A stretch of DNA of 64,000 bases from positions 62,001 through 126,000 of the forward strand of contig JAHLKX010000006.1 of assembly GCA_020444515.1 (NCBI GenBank), written 5' to 3'. Made by a program: the position numbers and the translations under genes. The notes beneath the pieces are model-generated. The model had not been told where the DNA came from, did no database searches, and was given only the letters and a program-made list of their open reading frames with translations. The stretch comes from Bacteroidota bacterium (GTDB lineage: Bacteria; Bacteroidota; Bacteroidia; Bacteroidales; JAADJA01). Positions within the stretch are counted from its first letter, which is position 1; the number at the start of each line of letters is the position of its first letter. Positions 20,901 through 29,945 of the stretch are shown in pieces.

Positions 20901-22225
20901 TGGATGTAGCCTATGAAGTGCTCAATGCCTTTCCTCCCGACCTGAACTTGTACTCTACCATTTTTGTATGTCTTGGAATCTATTCCGATAACCATGTCCT
21001 TTCATCCAGTGAGGGTCAGGCGCTGGCCGATTATCTGGATGCAGGAGGAAACCTTTATATGGAAGGTGGCGACACCTGGTATTATGATGCACAAACAGCA
21101 GTTCATGGTATGTTTAATATCAATGGTATTGCCGATGGATCCGGCGACATGGGAACAGTTCTTGGTCAGTCGGGAACTTTCACCGAAGGTATGACTTTTA
21201 GTTATGGTGGTGATAATAGCTGGATGGATCGCCTGGAGCCCATTGGTGCAGCAGAAACCGTTCTGAAAAATCAGTCACCATCCTATGCAACAGCCATTGC
21301 TTATGCTGAGGGCAGTTACAATACCATTGGAGCATCGCATGAGTTCGGTGGTTTGAGTGATGGATCATCTCCCAGTACAAAAGCAGAACTGATGGAGGCT
21401 TATCTCGATTTCTTTGGCATGTCCATGTCGATTCAAGCCATGTTTTCATCTAATGTGACCGAAGTATGTGTAGGCGGTATTGTTGAATATTACGATGAAT
21501 CGAGCAACAGTGCAACCAGTTGGGACTGGACCTTTGAAGGTGGCTCCCCCGCAACATCATCGGCCCAGAATCCGCAGGTAATGTATGCCAATCCCGGAAC
21601 TTATGATGTTACACTCGAGGTATCCGACGGCGTTGAAACTGTTTCTATCACAATGGAAAACTACATTTCAGTACTTGATGCTCCTGGCCAGGCTGCAACA
21701 CCTGAAGGAGATGAAGAGATCTGTACCAATACCATTCTGACTACCGACTATACCACAACGGGCGCTAGTGATGCTGATTCTTACATTTGGGAAATTTCAC
21801 CTGCTGATGCAGGAACCATCAGTGGCGATGATATGACCGGTACAGTTGAGTGGACGGAAAACTGGGAAGGTATGGCGTATATATCTGTGAAAGGTATAAA
21901 CGATTGCGGCGAAGGTGATTTCTCAGAAGAGTTTGAAGTTATGTGTTCCATTTGCACCGGCATCGACGAATTGGCTGGTATCGAAGGCGTAAAGATTTAT
22001 CCGAATCCTTCAACAGGTCAGTTTACGATTCGTTTCGGGCAGGACATCGGCATTACCCACGTTCAGGTTGTAAACCTGTTAAGTGAGGTGGTTTATTCCG
22101 CAGAAACTGAAACATCAAACGGAAACATCCTTGAAGTCAATTTGCAGGATTTTGCCAATGGTGTTTATTTCGTGAAACTAAAAAACAATACCACTGAGAG
22201 CATCCAAAAGATTGTGATCAGATAA
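17948..22225 (+). CDS. Gingipain-like family C25 cysteine peptidase, close paralogue of the gene at 2-3757, T9SS cargo
   Basis: This 1425-residue protein has a complete N-terminus: signal peptide (about 1-32), propeptide (about 40-215), and a catalytic domain (about 240-640) with H495 in HRDHG and C527 in SINCLTG. It is very similar to the protein at 2-3757 through the peptidase and C25_C domains, including a 365-bp stretch of identical DNA (18599-18963 versus 326-690). After the CARDB-like repeats it carries the amidotransferase-like module (about 956-1160; ILNLDGNNN, FVCLGIYS, YMEGGDTW), a PKD domain, a CxGI-type Ig-like domain and a T9SS sorting domain (IYPNPSTGQF ... NGVYFVKL). Its C-terminal half therefore resembles the 9778 protein more than its peptidase twin, a sign of domain exchange. 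Confidence 0.9.
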   Translation: MKKLLRSFLVTLRVLSVLLGISLIIHAGAFAEEFRYGDSWSKAGYSLNTQTRSNVVVNYSIASFSLEDILINGESMIDVQLPGEFLFNDEGAPNLPGSGRYIAVPQGATASVRIVNYRTETFKNVNIAPAPRIPWETEVGPLDYAKDLTIYNTDKFYPENPVKISDPDVIRGIDVVMLGVTPFQYNPVTRELLVYRDIEIEVIFDGGTDQFGDDRLRSRWWDPILSDVLLNYESLPKPDYNQSFQATEDMGCEYLIVTPTNPEFLQWADSIKQFRTLQGISTDVMTVEDCGGNNVNTLETFFNNAYNTWDVVPSAVLILGDYGTNSATSITSPIWNNYCVSDNIWADVTGNSMPDIIFARMTAQNAAQLEVMVTKFLDYERTPPTDPDFYNHPISALGFQTERWFQICSETVAGFWESTMGKETVRVNKTYIGNPLSDPWSTATNTSTVLNYFGPNGLGYIPATPGQVNCTWNGTAQNVVNAINAGSFMLQHRDHGFEQGWGEPAFTSSNINSLTNTDLIFVWSINCLTGKYNYSSEVFSEKFHRYTYNGQNSGALAINAASEVSYSFVNDTYVWGAYDNMWPNFMPTYGSEVDERGLLPAFAQAAGKYFLQASNWPYNTNNKEVTYNLFHHHGDAFTVVYSEVPMNLNVTHNPILYAGVTSFDVSANEGAFIALTVNGEIIGTAEGTGAPVSITIPGQVPPDQMVVTITKQNYYRYSANVEVIPPTGPYVVRESYTINDNTGGNGDGMMDYGESNMLSLTVENVGVQQAENVEVNLATTDEFITITDGTETYGNIAAGATLSVSDGFAYDVANDIPDGHQASFEVTATDGTDTWVSYFTIDGHAPVLEFVNFEIDDASGNNNGKIDPGETVDITIEIENSGSSEAFNIDGEISVIDPYLSVTAGTGDFGDLTGGSTATAVFSVAADESTPAGHLVTIEFDMEADLNIIGSGEFDVVIGQIPVMILNLDGNNNSAPGMEAALADMDVAYEVLNAFPPDLNLYSTIFVCLGIYSDNHVLSSSEGQALADYLDAGGNLYMEGGDTWYYDAQTAVHGMFNINGIADGSGDMGTVLGQSGTFTEGMTFSYGGDNSWMDRLEPIGAAETVLKNQSPSYATAIAYAEGSYNTIGASHEFGGLSDGSSPSTKAELMEAYLDFFGMSMSIQAMFSSNVTEVCVGGIVEYYDESSNSATSWDWTFEGGSPATSSAQNPQVMYANPGTYDVTLEVSDGVETVSITMENYISVLDAPGQAATPEGDEEICTNTILTTDYTTTGASDADSYIWEISPADAGTISGDDMTGTVEWTENWEGMAYISVKGINDCGEGDFSEEFEVMCSICTGIDELAGIEGVKIYPNPSTGQFTIRFGQDIGITHVQVVNLLSEVVYSAETETSNGNILEVNLQDFANGVYFVKLKNNTTESIQKIVIR

Positions 22226-22252
22226 TCTTTGGTATTTAAAACCAACTCATTA

Positions 22253-22300
22253 TGAAAATTGCGTAATTTTAATCAAATGATTAAGATTGCGCAATTTTCA
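22253..22300. terminator. Nested inverted repeat, possible bidirectional terminator
   Basis: TGAAAATTGCG (22253-22263) pairs with CGCAATTTTCA (22290-22300) and encloses a smaller AATC/GATT hairpin. There is no clean T-tract, so termination is uncertain; it could also be a transcript-stabilising hairpin. Confidence 0.4.
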
Positions 22301-22336
22301 TTAATTTTACAATCTCAAATTTATAAATAAACGAAC

Positions 22337-23878
22337 ATGAAAATTAATTTACGATTATCAGCATTATCATTGATTTTAGCTGTTGTGCTGATACATACCA
22401 ATGTTCAGGGACAGAAATCCAATTCCGGAATCAAAACAGAAACCATTGAAGATTTCGAAACCGGAGACTTCTCCCAGTTCGATTGGCAACTGACCGGTAC
22501 CTCCGACTGGTTTGTCACTGATAACAGTCCTTATGAGGGGACCTATTGTGCGCAATCAGGACTCATAACACATAACCAATCCACTGCCCTGGAATTGCAA
22601 TATGATGTATATGCTGAAGATGTCTTATCTTTCTGGTTCCGAGTATCCTCAGAAAGCGGCTATGATTATCTTCGTTTTTATGTTGATGGTGTAGAAATAG
22701 ACCAATGGGCTGGTGAAGAACCCTGGCAAATATTTGAGTACACCGTGCCGGTTGGAACCCATACTTTTAAATGGGAGTATGATAAGGACGGGAGTGTTTC
22801 TACTGGAGCAGATGCTTGCTGGATCGACTTCATTACCTTTCCACCCATGGAAATTGAAGCTTTATTCACTGCTGATACCACCGCTATTTGTTTAGGTGAT
22901 GCAGTTCATTATTATGATCAGTCCATTGGACCTGTAACCGAGTGGAACTGGACCTTTGAGGGATCCACACCTCCCACTTCAACACAGCAAAACCCGGTTG
23001 TTGGATATGCCAATGTGGGTACTTTTGATGTATTGCTCGAGGTATCTGATGGTATTGAGACCTCATCACTTTATATGCCCAATTTTATGGAGGTTCAGAT
23101 GGTATTGCAGTCTGCCAATACACCTTCGGGTATCAGTTTGCTTTGTGCCAGCTGGGGAAATTCAACCTATAATACAGCCCCGGTTAGCGGAGCATCTTCC
23201 TACAACTGGACCATTACACCGGAAGAAGCCGGAACCATCTCGGGCAATGGCAGTACCAATATAACCGTGGTTTGGGAGCCTGATTTCCTGGGAGCCGCTG
23301 ATCTTGCAGTCGCCGGGGTAAATTATTGCGGGATCGGTGTTTATTCGACACCCCTGACCATTACCCGTTATCTACCCGATGTCAACCTCATTGTTCCTGC
23401 CTATGTCGCCATTTCAACACCCCCCTTTGAGCTTACCGGTGGTTCACCATCAGGCGGTACTTATTCCGGGCCAGGTGTAAGCAACGGAATCTTTGATCCT
23501 GCTGCTGCCGGATTGGGAGAACATACCATCACTTATACCTACACCGATGTTAACTTCTGTGCAAATACCGCAACCGACCTGCTTACGGTAACGCAATTTA
23601 CAGGATATGAAAACATTGCCCAAAGCAGTGGTGTTCATGTATATCCAAATCCCGCAACCGGAATATTCACATTAAGACTCAATGACCTTACATCGCAAAA
23701 AGTTGACTTGAAGGTTTACAATGCCATGAGTAAGCTTGTATATCAAAAAGAAAGCATCCTGTTGACGGATGAACAAAGGTTCGTTATAAACCTGATGGAG
23801 CTTCCGGAGGGGATTTATTACCTCAGGATTTCAGGAAATGAACTGGATTCGGTTCAGAAGCTGATTCTTCATAAATAG
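22337..23878 (+). CDS. MAM-like/PKD-domain secreted protein, T9SS cargo
   Basis: This 513-residue protein has a signal peptide (ending near NVQGQ) and no peptidase domain. Residues about 34-175 form the same MAM-like jelly-roll module found inside two C25 peptidases (DFETGDFSQFDW, YEGTYCAQSG, YDYLRFYVDG, ACWIDFITFPP). A PKD domain (WNWTFEGSTP), a second PKD-like domain, an Ig-like domain (ELTGGSPSGGTYSGPG) and a T9SS sorting domain (VYPNPATGIF ... EGIYYLRI) follow. It looks like a stand-alone version of the accessory region of its neighbours, probably an adhesin or binding protein on the cell surface. No catalytic residues were recognised. Confidence 0.8.
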   Translation: MKINLRLSALSLILAVVLIHTNVQGQKSNSGIKTETIEDFETGDFSQFDWQLTGTSDWFVTDNSPYEGTYCAQSGLITHNQSTALELQYDVYAEDVLSFWFRVSSESGYDYLRFYVDGVEIDQWAGEEPWQIFEYTVPVGTHTFKWEYDKDGSVSTGADACWIDFITFPPMEIEALFTADTTAICLGDAVHYYDQSIGPVTEWNWTFEGSTPPTSTQQNPVVGYANVGTFDVLLEVSDGIETSSLYMPNFMEVQMVLQSANTPSGISLLCASWGNSTYNTAPVSGASSYNWTITPEEAGTISGNGSTNITVVWEPDFLGAADLAVAGVNYCGIGVYSTPLTITRYLPDVNLIVPAYVAISTPPFELTGGSPSGGTYSGPGVSNGIFDPAAAGLGEHTITYTYTDVNFCANTATDLLTVTQFTGYENIAQSSGVHVYPNPATGIFTLRLNDLTSQKVDLKVYNAMSKLVYQKESILLTDEQRFVINLMELPEGIYYLRISGNELDSVQKLILHK

Positions 23879-23895
23879 AAAAATATTTTTTAAAC

Positions 23896-23935
23896 CAAAC
23901 CTGCAGTTAAATTTACTGCAGGTTTGTCATTTTAC
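23896..23935 (+). terminator. Intrinsic terminator after the MAM/PKD gene
   Basis: CAAACCTGCAGT (23896-23907) pairs perfectly with ACTGCAGGTTTG (23915-23926). A modest T-rich tail follows. Confidence 0.7.
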
Positions 23936-23990
23936 TGCAACCCATCTTTTCCTGAAAATGTCTTAACTTCACGTTCACCATACAACATCT

Positions 23991-26900
23991 ATGATTATGA
24001 AAAAATCATTTGTATTTATCTCTGCCTTCATCCTGCTGAGTTTTTCATTTCTTCCGGTATTTTCTCAAAAAATTCAACCACCTCAAAGCTTTTCAGAGCT
24101 AACACCCCTTTCAAAAGAAGACTCTTTGAATCTGGTGAACCTGCCCGAGTTGAAATTGCCGGAATGGCTTAAAGGACCGAATGCCCTGACACTACCCCCC
24201 GTTGTGGATAATTCCACCAATATTTACTGGCGGCCTGTATTTGCTCAGGTAGCATTGGAGTGTGGTCAGGCCAGTGGGATTGGACTGGGATATACCTATG
24301 CCATTAACCGGCTCAGGAATTTGCCTTCCAATGTGCCCGAAAATCAATATGCTACTCACTTTACCTGGAATTTTGGAAATGGAGGAGAGGGTTGGTATGG
24401 CGTCAGCTACTTTCATAGTTTTGAGATTGTCAAAACACTGGGAACACCCACCGTTACTACTTATGGCGGTATGTCTGCCGGAGGCGGATCACGCTGGATG
24501 AGCGGTTATGACAATTACTACGAATCCATGAAAAATCGGTTGTATGAAGTTTATCAAATAGATGTTTCGACAGAAGAAGGCATCATGACCGCCCGAAACT
24601 GGATCCACAATCACCTGGATGGATCTGAGGTAGGAGGTGTTGCTAATTTCTATACCAATGCACCTTATGGCATGTCGACTTTACCTCCGGGAACTCCGGA
24701 GGCCGGAAAATTTGTTGTGACCAGCTGGAGTTCAGCCAATCATGGTCTGACCATCGCAGGTTACCATGATTCAATTCGCTGGGATTATAACAATGATGGA
24801 CAGTATACCAACAATATTGATATCAATGGAGATGGAAAGGTAACTGTCCGCGATTGGGAAATCGGTGGTTTCAAATTTGCCAATACATACAGTGGAGGGC
24901 CTTCTTTTGGCAACAATGGATTTTGTTACATGACCTATAAATCCTGCGCGGACCCTTATGGTGGAGGCGGTATCTGGAACAATGCGATTCATGTCATCTA
25001 TGCCAAAGAAAATACTTCTCCCTTGCTAACTGCAAAAGTTTCCATTAAAGATGTTTGCCGAAATACATTGCGTGTCAGGGTTGGTGTAACTACGGATCTG
25101 ACCTCAGAAACTCCGGAATATGCCCTTGGTTTCCCGGTGTTTGATTTTCAGGGAGCCTGTAAATACATGCAGGGAGGAACCACGGAAGATGATAAAACGA
25201 TTGAATTTGGATTGGACCTGACCCCACTGATCAATTTTGTGGGCTCAGGAACCCCAGCCAGGTATTTCTTACTGGTGGATGAAGATGATCCAAACCTCTG
25301 GGGTATTGGAGAAATTGTTCAGTTTTCAATCATCGATTATACCGATGGAGTAAATGAAATTGATTGTGGCCTGAACAATGTGAACATTGTAAACAATGGC
25401 ACCACAAAACTATGGGTGGATCACACTGTTGAGTTTGATAATGTGGTCATTGATATGGACAATCTTCCCCCGGCTACAGTTTATGAGCCCTATTCGGCGA
25501 GTGTTACAGCAACCGGTGGAACCATGCCTTACATATGGGATTTTGATAAGAATTTTACTGAATCACTTGGAACCACCGCTTTCCCTATGGTGAATGATGA
25601 GCTTTTAAATCCGGGTGGGGGTTATTCCATTAAATCACTCGACTTTGCTTTTCCATTCCATGATACCGCTTATTCAACGGTGCGGGTATATGCCGATGGC
25701 TATATCATGTTTGAAAGTGAATTCACCTGGCCATACCAGGTTTATGATTTTCTTAAATTTACAAAGAATAAATACATTGCCCCGTTCATGGCCGATCTGG
25801 TCGTTTCAACTCCGGCAGGAGATGGTGTTTGGTATGAGGGGGATGCCAATTCAGCCACCTTCAGATGGAAAGCAGTCGTAAATGGTTATTCCTCCACGTC
25901 AGAACTGAATTTCGCAGTGAAGTTATTTAAAAACGGAGATGTTCGTTTTTATTACGGTAATATCAATGAATACCCTGAAATGGAATGGATTTCAGGTATT
26001 TCTGCCGGTGATAATAAATACTATCAATTTACTCAGGTAAGTGGTGATGCTTCTATTTTGCCCAATACCGTTATTGACCTGGATGCCATTCCTCCTCCGG
26101 ATGGATTTAACATCTCCCATGATGGTGTGATCAGTGGTTTGCCGGATCAAACTTATGACAATTACCCGGTTAAGCTTATGGTTATCGATGAAAACAACCT
26201 CAGGTCATCCAAGGTTCTTTATCTCTCAACAGATGGTTCTAATTATCTCGTTATCAATAATCAAATCGTTTCTTCTGGAGGTGATGATGTCATTGAGGCT
26301 GGAGAAACCGTTCAATTGACTGTAGATATAAAAAACCTGGGGGAACAAACCATCACCGGCGTTAACATGAGCATTTCCTGTATGGATGAAATGATCATGC
26401 TTGTTGACAGTACTGAAGCCTTAGGTGATTTTCAGGCGGGGGAGGTAAAAACCTTTACCGATGCCTTTACCTTTGAAGTAAGTGGAGAAATACCCGACGA
26501 ATACAACATTGATCTGAATACGCTGATAGAAGATGATTCAGGTGAGGATTGGAGCAGTCATATTTACCTTACTGCTTTTGCACCCGATCTTTATGTTGGC
26601 AATGCCTCCATTGAAGATGGTGCCAATGGTTGTCTCGATCCGGGTGAATCGGCTGATCTTATTGTTAAGATCATAAATGGTGGCGGTGCAACGGCATCAG
26701 ATGTTGAAGCTGTTTTGAGTACATCTGATCCTTATATCACCATCAATAATGGTAATGCGAGCGCAACCCAGATTGCACCCTATTCGATTGCATCCCTTTC
26801 TTTCGCTATTTCAGCTGATGAACTAACGCCCATTGGGCATTTGGCAGAATTTATTGTTGATTACTCAACAGCCTCCGGTCTAACAGGATCAGGAGACGTT

Positions 26901-28322
26901 AGCATCATTATAGGTCAGACCCCGGTATTGATTCTTGATCTGGATCCCAATCAAAGTTCATCCCCGGGCATGGAAGATGCCCTGGGCGCCCTGGGTGTTT
27001 CTTATGACATCACCACCGCATTTCCGGATGATCTGAACCTATATTCTTCAGTTTTTGTTTGTCTGGGAATTTATTCCGATAATCATGTTTTGTCTTCAGA
27101 TGAAGGACAACAGCTAGCCGATTACCTCAATAATTTCGGAAATTTATACATGGAAGGGGGTGATACCTGGGCTTATGATAGTCAAACCGCCGTCCATGAC
27201 ATGTTCAATATCAATGGTGAGCAGGATGGAACTTCTGATCTTGGAACCATCAACGGACAACCCGGCACTTTTACGGAAGAAATGTCTTTTTATTATGCCG
27301 GTGAAAATAGCTGGATTGATCATATCAGTCCCATTGGAGATGCCTTTTTGATCCTGGAAAATGAAAACCCGGAATATGGTGTAACGGTCGCTTATGATGA
27401 GGGTACTTACCGAACAGTCGGTGCCTCCTATGAATTTGGAGGTTTATCCGATGGTTCTTCTCCATCCACCAAAGAGGATTTGATGGCCGCTTACCTTGAG
27501 TTTTTTGGGGTGTTGTCATTTGATGTGATTGCCAATTTTACGGCGGATCCCACCCAGATATGTGCTGATAATGCCACCACATTCACTGATTATTCAACCG
27601 GTAATATCAATACTTGGTACTGGGAGTTTGAGGGAGGCGATCCGGTAACTTCAACTGAACAAAACCCTGAAGTATATTATGATACACCCGGAGCATGGGA
27701 TGTGATGCTGGTGGTTTCAAATGGTAATCTTGTCGACACCGTTTTAAAGCAGAATTACATCGTGGTATTTCCAAATCCGAGCATACCTGCAACACCTACC
27801 GGCGAAAATCAGGTGTGCACCAATGTTCCGGCCACCTCATCCTATACTACGGCTGGTGGTATAGCGGTGGATTCTTATGAGTGGGAAATACTTCCAGAGG
27901 AAGCTGGTGTCATCAGCGGATCTGGGGCTACGGCTGTTGTTACATGGTCTGAAATCTGGGTTGGTTTTGCAAGCATTCGGGTGAAAGGAATCAATGAAGA
28001 GTGTGGTGAAAGTGCATTTTCTGAACCATTTGAAGTGGAATGCTCCCTGTGTACCGGAATACTTGAAAAATTAGATCCTGATGCATTCAGAATATATCCA
28101 AACCCGACCAGGGGTTTGTTTTATGTTGAGCACCCTGATTTCATTGAAAATATTGAATGGAAAGTGCTGAATACCATAAACGAAGTAGTTGCATCCGGTA
28201 ATTCCAATGCAATTGAAGATAGCCGGATAGAGATTAATCTTTCAGCTAAACCCAGTGGCGTTTATTTTATTTTACTGACAAACGAAGATCGTTTTGTTAC
28301 CCGTAAAATTGTGCTTGAATAA
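23991..28322 (+). CDS. Papain-like (C1) cysteine peptidase with nidogen-like, CARDB, amidotransferase-like and PKD domains, T9SS cargo
   Basis: Two start codons are possible, ATG 23991 and ATG 23997 (MKKSFVFISAF); the second gives a more typical signal peptide. The N-terminal domain (about residues 70-345) carries a papain-type triad in order: C91 in FAQVALECGQASG, H251 in ANHGLTIAGY and N298 in FKFANTYSGG. Between His and Asn is an EF-hand/dockerin-like calcium loop (DINGDGKVTVRDWE). Next come an Ig-like domain with a nidogen-like region (about 490-720), CARDB-like repeats, the amidotransferase-like module (about 973-1173; LDLDPNQSS, FVCLGIYS, YMEGGDTW), a PKD domain and a T9SS sorting domain (IYPNPTRGLF ... 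SGVYFILL). Its C-terminal half follows the same plan as the C25 peptidases, showing that a different protease was attached to the same chassis. Its stop codon directly abuts that of the gene on the other strand. Confidence 0.85.
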   Translation: MIMKKSFVFISAFILLSFSFLPVFSQKIQPPQSFSELTPLSKEDSLNLVNLPELKLPEWLKGPNALTLPPVVDNSTNIYWRPVFAQVALECGQASGIGLGYTYAINRLRNLPSNVPENQYATHFTWNFGNGGEGWYGVSYFHSFEIVKTLGTPTVTTYGGMSAGGGSRWMSGYDNYYESMKNRLYEVYQIDVSTEEGIMTARNWIHNHLDGSEVGGVANFYTNAPYGMSTLPPGTPEAGKFVVTSWSSANHGLTIAGYHDSIRWDYNNDGQYTNNIDINGDGKVTVRDWEIGGFKFANTYSGGPSFGNNGFCYMTYKSCADPYGGGGIWNNAIHVIYAKENTSPLLTAKVSIKDVCRNTLRVRVGVTTDLTSETPEYALGFPVFDFQGACKYMQGGTTEDDKTIEFGLDLTPLINFVGSGTPARYFLLVDEDDPNLWGIGEIVQFSIIDYTDGVNEIDCGLNNVNIVNNGTTKLWVDHTVEFDNVVIDMDNLPPATVYEPYSASVTATGGTMPYIWDFDKNFTESLGTTAFPMVNDELLNPGGGYSIKSLDFAFPFHDTAYSTVRVYADGYIMFESEFTWPYQVYDFLKFTKNKYIAPFMADLVVSTPAGDGVWYEGDANSATFRWKAVVNGYSSTSELNFAVKLFKNGDVRFYYGNINEYPEMEWISGISAGDNKYYQFTQVSGDASILPNTVIDLDAIPPPDGFNISHDGVISGLPDQTYDNYPVKLMVIDENNLRSSKVLYLSTDGSNYLVINNQIVSSGGDDVIEAGETVQLTVDIKNLGEQTITGVNMSISCMDEMIMLVDSTEALGDFQAGEVKTFTDAFTFEVSGEIPDEYNIDLNTLIEDDSGEDWSSHIYLTAFAPDLYVGNASIEDGANGCLDPGESADLIVKIINGGGATASDVEAVLSTSDPYITINNGNASATQIAPYSIASLSFAISADELTPIGHLAEFIVDYSTASGLTGSGDVSIIIGQTPVLILDLDPNQSSSPGMEDALGALGVSYDITTAFPDDLNLYSSVFVCLGIYSDNHVLSSDEGQQLADYLNNFGNLYMEGGDTWAYDSQTAVHDMFNINGEQDGTSDLGTINGQPGTFTEEMSFYYAGENSWIDHISPIGDAFLILENENPEYGVTVAYDEGTYRTVGASYEFGGLSDGSSPSTKEDLMAAYLEFFGVLSFDVIANFTADPTQICADNATTFTDYSTGNINTWYWEFEGGDPVTSTEQNPEVYYDTPGAWDVMLVVSNGNLVDTVLKQNYIVVFPNPSIPATPTGENQVCTNVPATSSYTTAGGIAVDSYEWEILPEEAGVISGSGATAVVTWSEIWVGFASIRVKGINEECGESAFSEPFEVECSLCTGILEKLDPDAFRIYPNPTRGLFYVEHPDFIENIEWKVLNTINEVVASGNSNAIEDSRIEINLSAKPSGVYFILLTNEDRFVTRKIVLE

Positions 28323-29945
28323 TTAAGATTGGGGAGCGGATTTGAGCATTCGCTCCGCTTCAATTTGGAGCATTTCCTCCAGGGTTAAATAATACTGATT
28401 GGCTTCTTTGCTGACTTGTTCAATATAATTTGGATCATTCAGTATTCGTTGTTTGTTGTTTTGGATTTGATGGTAAGTTTCCCATGCTTCAGGATGGTTG
28501 GTTTGGAACATATAATCAGCTTCCTGCCGGATCATCTCGTTTAGTGCTACCCCCTCTTCTTCGGCCTTATGGCGAATATTCTCAAGCCAGTTCGGATCAT
28601 GTTGTATAAGCTCTTCATAATGTTCCTGTCCCCTGAGGGTCATATAACCATTGATGTCTTTTGTCTGATATACATAACGGGCCTCCAGTTCCAGCATCTC
28701 TGAAAGCGGAATCTTTCTTTCTTCGGCTTTGGCGACTACTTTATTGAACCATTCGGTATAGATCCAGATTTCAGCTTTTATTTTGTATAATTGGTCGTAG
28801 GTGGATTCTATGCCATAAATGCGATACAGGTTATCAACAAAGCCCCAGTCAAATTTATGGAGGAATCGTTCGGTCACCATGAGAAAAACAATTTCCTGTT
28901 TTTCAACCTCCTCCTGGAGGTTCAGGTTGGTAGCGAAGGTTGGTGTTTTATAGGTTTCAGGATACACAAGGTTCCCGAAATACCAGTAAGCCTGGTTTTT
29001 GAAAAGAGCATAGGGCAGATTGGTATTAAAAATATTCCAGTAATAACTATCTGCAATCACCAGTACCCTGGGGAAATATTTACCAACGCTAGGACCAAAT
29101 TTAATTTCAGGATATGCGAGTTGTTCGTGTTCTGGCAAGCGAAAAAGAAGATTCAGTGCGTTCCCAATATCGTAATCCGGTGTACGAGCCTTATTTTCAA
29201 CGTAAAGGGTGTCGATGATCACCTCGCGCAGGTCAATATTCCGCATTTTTTCCATATAGGAAACGAGTGAATCTATGGCAAAAGAGGTCCCATAGGAACT
29301 CCAGTGGGTTCCGTATTGAGCATAAAGCGGATAGGCGGTATTGGGTTTTAGTTCCTTGAACCATTTATTAAAATCGATGAAACGAATATGGTAGGATGAA
29401 GCTGTTTCGGTAAAACAGGTATAGTTGGTTTCAGGTTGAGCATCTTGCAAATAGCTATCAGGAATATATTCAGGATAATATGAAGCCTTTCCAGGCTCGA
29501 ACACCAGCACAAGATCGATGTTCAATTCCCGTTTGAGATATTCCTGAACATATTTTAATCGCCTGATTCGTTTGTCAATATTTTTTTCTCCCAGAAAATC
29601 TCCACCTGCATAGGCCCGGATATAGTCATATTCGAACAACATATTCTCTTTTCCGAAAACAACACCTTCCGCATGCGGAAGATGATACAGGCTAAAATCA
29701 ATCTGATTGGTGATTCGAATCAATGTATTTCTGAAACCAATATGTTCTTCAAGCCATGCATCGAATGCCGCCTGATATTTACCATTATACCAATCATTCC
29801 AGCTATAATCAGGCTTTTCTGCCAAAACAAAATCTCCATGCAAATCCGGCACATGAAATACTTTCCATTCCTTTTGAATGGCAGGTAAAATCATGAAAAT
29901 CATGACCAGGGCAAACAATATTTTCTCCGTCAATTTCAACCTCAT
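28323..29945 (-). CDS. AlgX/AlgJ-like SGNH acyltransferase-partner protein with three C-terminal repeats
   Basis: This 540-residue protein has one N-terminal hydrophobic anchor or signal (ILFALVMIFMILPAIQ). The SGNH-like domain shows the AlgJ/AlgX features: a THWSSYG motif with the catalytic His (YGTHWSSYG) and a VIADSYYW motif with the candidate nucleophilic Ser. Its start overlaps the stop of the upstream MBOAT gene by one base, so the two are translationally coupled. As in alginate O-acetylation (AlgI with AlgJ/AlgX), it probably transfers or accepts acetyl groups for a secreted polysaccharide in the periplasm; the substrate here is unknown. The region from about residue 399 is unusual: three copies of a [WY]-x(3)-V/I-x(2)-K-A-x-E-like helical motif with L-x-E-M-L/I begin at residues 399, 453 and 507, exactly 54 residues apart. 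Confidence 0.8.
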   Translation of the reverse strand: MRLKLTEKILFALVMIFMILPAIQKEWKVFHVPDLHGDFVLAEKPDYSWNDWYNGKYQAAFDAWLEEHIGFRNTLIRITNQIDFSLYHLPHAEGVVFGKENMLFEYDYIRAYAGGDFLGEKNIDKRIRRLKYVQEYLKRELNIDLVLVFEPGKASYYPEYIPDSYLQDAQPETNYTCFTETASSYHIRFIDFNKWFKELKPNTAYPLYAQYGTHWSSYGTSFAIDSLVSYMEKMRNIDLREVIIDTLYVENKARTPDYDIGNALNLLFRLPEHEQLAYPEIKFGPSVGKYFPRVLVIADSYYWNIFNTNLPYALFKNQAYWYFGNLVYPETYKTPTFATNLNLQEEVEKQEIVFLMVTERFLHKFDWGFVDNLYRIYGIESTYDQLYKIKAEIWIYTEWFNKVVAKAEERKIPLSEMLELEARYVYQTKDINGYMTLRGQEHYEELIQHDPNWLENIRHKAEEEGVALNEMIRQEADYMFQTNHPEAWETYHQIQNNKQRILNDPNYIEQVSKEANQYYLTLEEMLQIEAERMLKSAPQS

